Part shown: in pieces, positions 1-5,075 of the stretch
Layout: each line of letters starts with the position of its first letter
Numbering within the stretch: the stretch's first letter is position 1
Assembly (NCBI GenBank): GCA_031263385.1
Contig: JAISFX010000118.1
Location: 1-5,075 of the forward strand
DNA length: 5,075 bases
Direction of reading: 5' to 3'
Source: Lactobacillus sp.
Lineage (GTDB): Bacteria > Pseudomonadota > Alphaproteobacteria > RF32 > CAG-239
The notes under the pieces: generated by a model
Database searches by the model: none
What the model was told of the DNA's origin: nothing
The model's input: the letters and a program-made list of their open reading frames with translations, nothing else
Translations under genes and position numbers: made by a program

Positions 1-72
1 TTTTATTTGTAAACAAAAAAATGATTAAAGATTAAAAACTTATCCTTTGGGGTTATTTAGCATTGCATTTAT

Positions 73-102
73 ATGTGTGTGGATATAGATTTAAACACAC
101 AT
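73..102. repeat. 8-bp inverted repeat in the leader of the A2M gene
   Basis: ATGTGTGT at 73-80 is the exact reverse complement of ACACACAT at 95-102, separated by a 14-base AT-rich spacer. The second arm runs directly into a five-T run (102-106). In RNA this would be a weak hairpin, with only three G-C pairs in eight and a large loop. It could be an operator-like palindrome, a 5' UTR hairpin just ahead of the ribosome binding site, or a poor terminator for an unseen upstream gene. The repeat itself is certain; any function is inference. Confidence 0.45.
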
Positions 103-109
103 TTTTATT

Positions 110-118
110 GGGGAGAAG
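110..118 (+). promoter_or_regulatory. Ribosome binding site of the A2M gene
   Basis: A purine run GGGGAGAAG lies just before the coding region. Its GGAG core (112-115) leaves 8 bases before the ATG at 124, which is good Shine-Dalgarno spacing and supports that start. Another ATG at 119 sits only 3 bases after GGAG, too close for efficient use, and opens a two-codon frame (ATG ACA TGA) whose stop overlaps the real start. Confidence 0.8.
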
Positions 119-123
119 ATGAC

Positions 124-3100
124 ATGAAATCAAAGTTCTGGTCAAAGCTGAACATTTTTAAATGGTATAAAAATTTAAGCCTTAAGAAAAAGATTATATA
201 TCCGCTTATTGTGGTGTTGCTTGCAGCAGCCGCCGTTGCAGCGGTGTGTTTGAGAAAAGAAAAGATATATGTTGAGGGCAGCATCAGAACGCCCGGCTTA
301 TCATATATATATTCTGACAGGCTGGCACCGAATCCAGTTCATATTAACTTTCCGGCGCCTGTGGCAAGCATGGAACTGGTTGGTAAGGAGCTTGATAACA
401 CACAGATATCTATATTCCCTAATGTGGCCGGCAAATGGGTTTGGGCTTCCCAATATGCTTTGACTTTTGCTCCCGAATCCGACTGGGCTCCTAACACAAC
501 CTACACTGTTAAGATAAACAAAAGCGCTTTGGATAAAAATGTTGATGTAAAACCTTTAGAATATAAGTTTACTACCCTTCCCTTTAGCGCAGAAATTATC
601 AGCAAGGCATTCTATGAGGACCCAACAAACCCTAAAATCAAAAACATTACATTCTCTTTAAGGTTTTCTCACCCTGTTGATGTTGACGACCTTCAGAACC
701 AGCTTAAGCTGAAAACTGTCGGCGGTGATGTTTATGGATTTAAGCTTACTCCTGTTCAATATGACAGGCTTGTTTATGTGGTTTCTGACCCGATACAGAT
801 TAAAGGTGAAGAGGACTTCTTAAATATATCTCTGAAAAATGTTAAGAATAAATATAACAACCAAAGCTTGGCTCAGGAAGCTAAAGATAAAATAACAATA
901 CCTAGCTCTAGCACATTTTTTAAGCTTAATAATGTTTCAACATCAATAATCAGAAACGAAGAAAAAGAAAACAGACCTGAACAGATTTTGTTTGTGGAGT
1001 TTTCAACATCTGTATCTGCCGAGAATTTGGCAAATTATTTGGATTTATACCACTACAACGGCTATTGCAGCGATTTTAACAGCGAGTTGAGCAAGCAAAA
1101 AGAAAGCGATGTTAATGTTCCTGCAATCAAAAATATCTCTGCTTTAGAGCATGAAGTTTTGCCTTTGGAAAACAGCCATTCTAAGATGCATACCTTTAAA
1201 TATGACATTCCGCAGACAGATAAGAAGTGTGTTGTCGCTGTTGTTAAAAGAGGATTGTTGTCAGAGGACGGTTTTGTATTTAATAAAACAGAGGTAAGGA
1301 CTACTTCTCCTTCGGCCTACCCTACTGAGACAAACATCGGCTTTGACGGAGCAATAATATCTATGGCTGCTGACAAGAGGCTGTCTGTTGTAACCAGAGG
1401 CATTAAAAGAGTTGAGGTTAACATCGCACGTATCCCTGCGCATGCTGTAAACCACCTGATTTCTCAGAGTTATGGCAGCTTTTCTAACCCTTATTTTAAC
1501 AGCTATTTTTCATCTGATAATATTGCAGAAAACTTTACCGAAAAATTGCAGTTAAACGCCGGACACCCTGCCGAGATTAACTACTCATCAGTTAATTTGA
1601 ACAAATATTTTGAGGCAAGAAAAGGTATCTTTATTGCAGAGGTTAAAGGTTTTCGTAAGGGGCAAAGTTATGCCTCAAACTCTGATAAGAGACTTATTAT
1701 GGTTAGTGACTTGGGCCTGATTGTTAAAGACAATATCGACAATAGCCACGAGGTTTTAGTATCAAGCTTTAACAAAGGCGAGCCGGTTAATAATGCAAAA
1801 GTTGAAATCTTGGGCAAAAACGGTATTCCTGTTTTAAGTGTTTATACTGATAGAAACGGCTTGGCAAGCGTTCCTGATTTTAAAGACTTCAAAAAAGAAA
1901 AACAACCTGTTGCATATATAGTTTCTAAGGGAGAGGATTTCTCTTATATGCCATTGAATAAAAGCGATAGAAAGCTTGATTATTCGCGCTTTGACACCAG
2001 CGGTGTTTATGACTACAGCAGCGAAGATAAAATCAGCGCATTTGTATTTAATGACAGAGGAATTTATCGCCCGGGCGAAGATGCATTCTTTGGTATTATT
2101 GTCAGAAACACAAGCCTTGAGATTCCTGAAAACAACACTATTAAAGTAGAAGTTTATAATGCTCATGGTGATGAGGTCTTGGAAAAAACCATGAAGGTTT
2201 CAGAATATGGGTTGATGGATATCAAATATTCTATTGATAAAATGGCAAAGACCGGACAGTACTATATGAATGTATCGGTATTAAAAGATAAAAACTATTA
2301 TACAAGTATCGGCACAAACTATTTTACAGTTGAAGAATTTACGCCAGATACAATGAAGATTAAATCTAAAATTGAGCAAGAGACATCTTCGGGTTGGATT
2401 ACCGAAAACAAGCTTGATGCTGTTGTGACACTGGAAAATCTGTATGGCAACCCTGCTATGGATCACACTGTTAAGGCAAGCTTTACTCTCAACCCTACAA
2501 CTTTTTATTTTAACAAATACAAAGACTTTACTTTTATGGACCCAATGAGGAACTCATCTCAGAGCCCTATTTCCATAAACGAAAGGCTTGATGAACAGCA
2601 GACCAACGACAAAGGTAACGCGCCGTTCGAGATTGACTTAAGCGGCTATGTTAAAGGAACGTATCGCCTTACATTCTATGCCCAAGGTATGGAGAAAGAA
2701 GGCGGAAGAAGCGTGAGCACAAGCTCTAGTGTTATGGTTTCTCCTGTGCAAGTTTTGGTCGGGTTTAAGAAAGACGGCAGCTTTAATTATATAAATAAAG
2801 ATGCAGAGCGCAAAGTTGAGTTTATTGCCATTAACCCTACCCTTGAGCAAATTGATTTGAGCAATGTTACTCTAGAGCTTTATGAAACAGTGTATGTTTC
2901 TACACTGATAAAACAGCCTAATGGAACATTCAAATATCAATCTGTGCCGAAGGAAAACATGCTTTCTGCAACCAAAATCAATATTAACCGAGGCGGGTAT
3001 GAACATGCTCTTGATACATCTAAGCCGGGAGAATATTACATTCAGGTTATGAATGACAAAGGAGAGCTTGTATCTAAGGTAAGCTACATGGTGGCCGGCG

Positions 3101-5075
3101 CAAAGAACCTTACTTATTCTTTGGAGAAAAACGCCGAGCTTAAACTTAAGCTTAATAAAGGACAATATAACCACGGCGATAATATTGAGATGCAGGTTAC
3201 AGCGCCTTATACCGGCTATGGTTTAATCACAATTGAAAAAGACAAGGTATATGCCAGAAAATGGTTTAAGGCAGATACACTGGCCTCTACGCAGACTATT
3301 AAGCTTCCGTATAATGTGGAAGGAAACGCTTATGTAAATGTGGCGTTTATAAGAGACCTGAAGTCTAAGGAAATATTTATGTCTCCGCTTAGTTATGCAG
3401 TAGCACCTTTTGATATTAATAAAGAAAAACGTACTATTAATATTGAGTTGGATGTTCCGACTGTGGTTAAGCCGGGCGAGAGTTTGAATATTAACTATAA
3501 AGCCAGCGAGAACGGAAAGATTATTATTTATGGTGTGAATGAGGGTATTTTACAGGTATCAAAATATCAGACACCTAAACCGTTGGCGTTTTTCATGCCT
3601 AAGAAAGCCCTAAGAGTTATCACATCGCAGATTATGGACTTAATACTGCCTGATGCCGGCATTGTTAACAGGCTTCGTTCAACAGGTGGTGACGAAATGA
3701 GCGAAGAAAGTTTGGCCGCATTTGCCAACCCATTTGCACGCAAAGTCGACAAGCCTGTTGCATTCTGGAGCGGGATTATTGATGTTGATGTATATGGTAA
3801 AACATATAGCTATGACGTTCCTGAAAACTTCAACGGACAGATTAGGGTTATGGCGGTTAGTGTTGATAAATATGCTTATGGAGTAACACAAAAAACTGCA
3901 TTGGTAAGAGGTGATTTTGCAATGACCTTATCAGCGCCGTTTAATGTGTCTCCGGATGATGTATTTGAAGCAGGAATATCTTTAACAAATATGGTGGAGG
4001 GTTCTAAAAATCTGCCTGTTACATTAAAGATTATGGCATCGGATAATCTTGAAGTGATGGATAAAGAGCCTGAGGTTTTTGACCTGAAGGAGCGTAAAGA
4101 AAACAGCTTCAAGTTTAGGGTTAAAGCTAAAGACCCATTAGGTGATGCTACGCTACAGTTTGTTGCATCATCAGGGGAATATCGCTCTAAGATGACAATA
4201 CACACCGGCATCCGCCCTGCTATGCCTTATACAACAAATATTGAGGCAGGCATGGGCAAGAAGAGCCAAGAGTTCAAAGACTTCTCAATAAACATGTTTA
4301 ACGAATATCAGAATAAAGAAGTTTTTGCCTCAAGTTCTCCTTTGGTGTTGGCTAAGGGCTTGGTAAAATATTTGGAAAAATATCCATATACATGCACTGA
4401 GCAGACAGTAAGCAGAATTTATCCGATGGTTGCGCTTTTGTTCCAGCATCCGCATCTGGTTGACGGGATTGATGTGTATGCAGTTTATGATGAGGCTATT
4501 GCAAGGTTGAAACTGCGTCAAGGAAACGACGGGGGCTTCAGCTTCTGGGGGAACAGTTCATCTAACCCAGAGCTATCTATGTACAGCTTGCAGTTCTTGC
4601 AATATGCAAAGTCTAAAGGGTTCTCTGTGCCAAGTAATATGATGAGCAGAGCGGTTTCTTATGCTAAGGAAGTGGCAGCGAGAACACCTTCTGATTTATA
4701 TGAAAGCCAGAGTATTGCATATGCAATCTATGTTTTAACCAATGGTGGAGAAGTTACTACTAACTATCTGATTAATCTTGAGAACCATTTGGATGAAAAC
4801 CATGCTAAAGAGTGGAAAAAGACTTTGACAGCAAGCTATGTGGCAGCAAGTTATAAGCTTTTAAAAAATGATGATAAAGCCAACGCAATTGTTGGTTACT
4901 ACAAGCCAGAGCATGGCGGTAACGATGATTACAGACATATTTATCTGATGGCGAACCATTTTGAAAAAGAGTTTAATAAGATTAAAGACAAAGGCGTTGA
5001 GTTATTGTTAGAGCCTTTAAAGACAAACTCTATGAACTCTTATTCATCTGCGCTTTCGATTATGGCTTTGACATC
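124..5075 (+). CDS. Alpha-2-macroglobulin family protein, thioester-containing, N-terminally membrane-anchored (3' partial)
   Basis: This is a large periplasmic protease trap of the bacterial A2M family; the frame is open for 1650 codons and runs off the window. In order: a lysine-rich N-terminus (1-23) and one hydrophobic segment (24-43); several N-terminal MG-like domains (about 45-395) and further MG-type beta domains (about 396-638); an MG2-type domain (about 639-740) with DRGIYRPGE at 644-652 and a VEEF end at 736-739. Next come more MG modules with LYGNPA (773-778) and GGRSV (860-864); a bait-region-type domain (about 1010-1145) with PYTGYGLITIEK and VNEGILQV (1138-1145); the A2M core domain (about 1210-1270) with FWSG at 1214-1217; and the thioester domain (about 1395 on) with CTEQ at 1424-1427 and DGGFSFWG (1469-1476). 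The intact Cys-x-x-Gln suggests an active thioester, as in E. coli ECAM (YfhM) and unlike thioester-lacking relatives such as YfaS. It is already about as long as all of ECAM without its C-terminus, so the full protein is probably near 1900 residues. The start at 124 fits the Shine-Dalgarno spacing and the signal-anchor. The family is certain; the mechanism is inferred from characterised relatives. Confidence 0.96.
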   Translation, partial: MKSKFWSKLNIFKWYKNLSLKKKIIYPLIVVLLAAAAVAAVCLRKEKIYVEGSIRTPGLSYIYSDRLAPNPVHINFPAPVASMELVGKELDNTQISIFPNVAGKWVWASQYALTFAPESDWAPNTTYTVKINKSALDKNVDVKPLEYKFTTLPFSAEIISKAFYEDPTNPKIKNITFSLRFSHPVDVDDLQNQLKLKTVGGDVYGFKLTPVQYDRLVYVVSDPIQIKGEEDFLNISLKNVKNKYNNQSLAQEAKDKITIPSSSTFFKLNNVSTSIIRNEEKENRPEQILFVEFSTSVSAENLANYLDLYHYNGYCSDFNSELSKQKESDVNVPAIKNISALEHEVLPLENSHSKMHTFKYDIPQTDKKCVVAVVKRGLLSEDGFVFNKTEVRTTSPSAYPTETNIGFDGAIISMAADKRLSVVTRGIKRVEVNIARIPAHAVNHLISQSYGSFSNPYFNSYFSSDNIAENFTEKLQLNAGHPAEINYSSVNLNKYFEARKGIFIAEVKGFRKGQSYASNSDKRLIMVSDLGLIVKDNIDNSHEVLVSSFNKGEPVNNAKVEILGKNGIPVLSVYTDRNGLASVPDFKDFKKEKQPVAYIVSKGEDFSYMPLNKSDRKLDYSRFDTSGVYDYSSEDKISAFVFNDRGIYRPGEDAFFGIIVRNTSLEIPENNTIKVEVYNAHGDEVLEKTMKVSEYGLMDIKYSIDKMAKTGQYYMNVSVLKDKNYYTSIGTNYFTVEEFTPDTMKIKSKIEQETSSGWITENKLDAVVTLENLYGNPAMDHTVKASFTLNPTTFYFNKYKDFTFMDPMRNSSQSPISINERLDEQQTNDKGNAPFEIDLSGYVKGTYRLTFYAQGMEKEGGRSVSTSSSVMVSPVQVLVGFKKDGSFNYINKDAERKVEFIAINPTLEQIDLSNVTLELYETVYVSTLIKQPNGTFKYQSVPKENMLSATKININRGGYEHALDTSKPGEYYIQVMNDKGELVSKVSYMVAGAKNLTYSLEKNAELKLKLNKGQYNHGDNIEMQVTAPYTGYGLITIEKDKVYARKWFKADTLASTQTIKLPYNVEGNAYVNVAFIRDLKSKEIFMSPLSYAVAPFDINKEKRTINIELDVPTVVKPGESLNINYKASENGKIIIYGVNEGILQVSKYQTPKPLAFFMPKKALRVITSQIMDLILPDAGIVNRLRSTGGDEMSEESLAAFANPFARKVDKPVAFWSGIIDVDVYGKTYSYDVPENFNGQIRVMAVSVDKYAYGVTQKTALVRGDFAMTLSAPFNVSPDDVFEAGISLTNMVEGSKNLPVTLKIMASDNLEVMDKEPEVFDLKERKENSFKFRVKAKDPLGDATLQFVASSGEYRSKMTIHTGIRPAMPYTTNIEAGMGKKSQEFKDFSINMFNEYQNKEVFASSSPLVLAKGLVKYLEKYPYTCTEQTVSRIYPMVALLFQHPHLVDGIDVYAVYDEAIARLKLRQGNDGGFSFWGNSSSNPELSMYSLQFLQYAKSKGFSVPSNMMSRAVSYAKEVAARTPSDLYESQSIAYAIYVLTNGGEVTTNYLINLENHLDENHAKEWKKTLTASYVAASYKLLKNDDKANAIVGYYKPEHGGNDDYRHIYLMANHFEKEFNKIKDKGVELLLEPLKTNSMNSYSSALSIMALT
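193..252 (+). other. N-terminal signal-anchor / transmembrane segment of the A2M protein
   Basis: Residues 24-43 form one uncharged, Leu/Val/Ala-rich stretch, IIYPLIVVLLAAAAVAAVCL, followed by RKEK. Before it are 23 residues with eight lysines and no acidic residue, which by the positive-inside rule puts the N-terminus in the cytoplasm and the rest in the periplasm. A cysteine (C42) sits near the end, but the preceding residues A-A-V do not fit a lipobox, which wants Gly, Ala or Ser at -1 and usually Leu at -3. I therefore favour an uncleaved inner-membrane anchor over a lipoprotein signal. Signal peptidase I cleavage is possible, but no good site is obvious. Confidence 0.75.
2038..2343 (+). 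other. MG2-type macroglobulin domain
   Basis: Residues about 639-740 match the MG2 (A2M N-terminal) domain. The hallmark DRGIYRPGE is at 644-652, where the Y-x-P-G-E turn is the most conserved point of the family from bacteria to vertebrates. The domain ends with FTVEEFTPD (734-742), the usual closing strand. It is part of the rigid ring of beta-sandwich domains that surrounds the thioester. Boundaries are approximate. Confidence 0.85.
3151..3561 (+). other. Bait-region-type domain of the A2M protein
   Basis: Residues about 1010-1146 resemble the A2M bait-region domain family: a G-x-Y-N-x-G-D turn (1013-1019), then APYTGYGLITIEK (1027-1039), EGNAYVNVAFIRDL (1066-1079), VKPGE (1115-1119) and VNEGILQV (1138-1145). 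The last motif usually carries Asp where N1139 stands. These match conserved blocks of bacterial A2Ms as I know them. The domain name does not fix the scissile site, which is usually a flexible loop in or beside this region. Confidence 0.75.
3745..3930 (+). other. A2M core domain (FWSG ... FNG ... RVMAV)
   Basis: Residues about 1208-1269 carry KPVAFWSGI (1210-1218), then VPENFNGQIRVMAVSVD (1233-1249) and LVRGDF (1260-1265). This block corresponds to the vertebrate segment with the W-x-W and P-D-T-I motifs that follows the bait region, and it is one of the most conserved parts of the superfamily. It leads into the MG domain before the thioester domain. Boundaries are approximate. Confidence 0.8.
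4393..4404 (+). other. Thioester motif Cys-Thr-Glu-Gln
   Basis: C1424-T-E-Q1427, in the context YPYTCTEQTVSR, is the internal thioester site of the A2M/complement superfamily (C-x-E-Q). In characterised members the Cys thiol and the Gln side chain form a beta-cysteinyl-gamma-glutamyl thioester that becomes reactive towards amines or hydroxyls once the bait is cut. Both reactive residues and the conserved Glu are present. The alpha-helical domain around it continues with DGGFSFWG (1469-1476) and YSSALSIMAL (1640-1649) up to the window end. Confidence 0.92.

Noticed and set aside
1..35. End of an upstream gene
   Set aside because: All three plus-strand frames meet a stop within the first 35 bases (10-12, 26-28, 33-35), so too little coding sequence is visible to tell whether a gene ends here.
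23..36. Tandem GATTAAA x2
   Set aside because: Only two copies of a 7-base AT-rich unit; too short to support an iteron or binding array.
40..48. DnaA-box-like TTATCCTTT
   Set aside because: Matches only the first six bases of TTATCCACA, is single, and lies in front of an ordinary gene; no origin features.
63..89. Possible sigma70 promoter: TTGCAT (63-68) and TATAGA (84-89)
   Set aside because: The -35 matches only its TTG, the -10 matches 4 of 6, and the spacing is 15 bases. In such AT-rich DNA this is not distinguishable from chance.
269..463. 64-codon plus-strand frame
   Set aside because: It is in another frame inside the N-terminal part of the A2M gene and shows no domain; an out-of-frame shadow.
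1471..1525. Ser/Asn/aromatic-rich stretch (residues about 450-467) as a possible low-complexity insertion
   Set aside because: It lies at a loop between beta domains where bacterial A2Ms are usually variable; no repeat unit and no sign of insertion.
1834..2166. 110-codon open frame on the minus strand, and others like it (2872-3174, 3876-4211, 3567-3752, 3679-3891, 4330-4521, 1261-1455, 2281-2466, 2638-2850)
   Set aside because: All lie antisense within the A2M gene, whose reading frame has strong family motifs throughout. Their translations show no recognisable domains and they look like chance openings.
3136..3157. Local CTTAAA/CTTAAG/CTTAAT repetition
   Set aside because: Explained by alternating Leu-Lys codons in the protein (ELKLKLNK), not by a separate DNA repeat.

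Overview
The window holds one very large gene on the + strand, starting at 124 and still open at the last base. It encodes a bacterial alpha-2-macroglobulin (A2M) family protein. The visible part is 1650 complete codons with no stop and no frameshift. The start of the chain, the arrayed macroglobulin-like (MG) domains, the thioester Cys-x-x-Gln and most of the thioester domain are inside the window. The end of the thioester domain and the last MG domain lie beyond it.

Layout: positions 1-123 are a short AT-rich intergenic leader. It has an 8-bp inverted repeat (73-80 with 95-102) and a clear Shine-Dalgarno sequence (about 110-118) before the ATG at 124. From 193 to 252 the gene encodes a single hydrophobic N-terminal segment after eight lysines. 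The N-terminal MG array follows, to about 2040, then the MG2-type domain with its DRGIYRPGE signature (2053-2079). Next come the bait-region-type domain (about 3150-3560), a polar linker (3661-3759), the A2M core domain (about 3750-3930) and the thioester domain (from about 4310), with CTEQ at 4393-4404. The only visible stretch without a gene is the first 123 bases.

Organism: bacterial A2Ms of this kind are periplasmic proteins of Gram-negative bacteria. The base composition is AT-rich, roughly 40 % G+C from counting a few lines. The wording of several core motifs recalls the long A2Ms (about 1900 residues) I associate with Proteobacteria, including alpha- and gammaproteobacterial intracellular or host-associated groups. 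That placement is from memory and low confidence. 

Function: the protein probably sits in the periplasm, tethered to the inner membrane. It would act as a suicide trap: an attacking protease cuts a bait segment, the fold collapses, and the thioester links covalently to the protease. In many Proteobacteria the gene is paired with pbpC, a penicillin-binding protein 1C gene, but no neighbour is visible here. I found no evidence of a previously undescribed system. The points most worth a second look are the anchoring mode, the possible extra disulfide and the likely bait linker.
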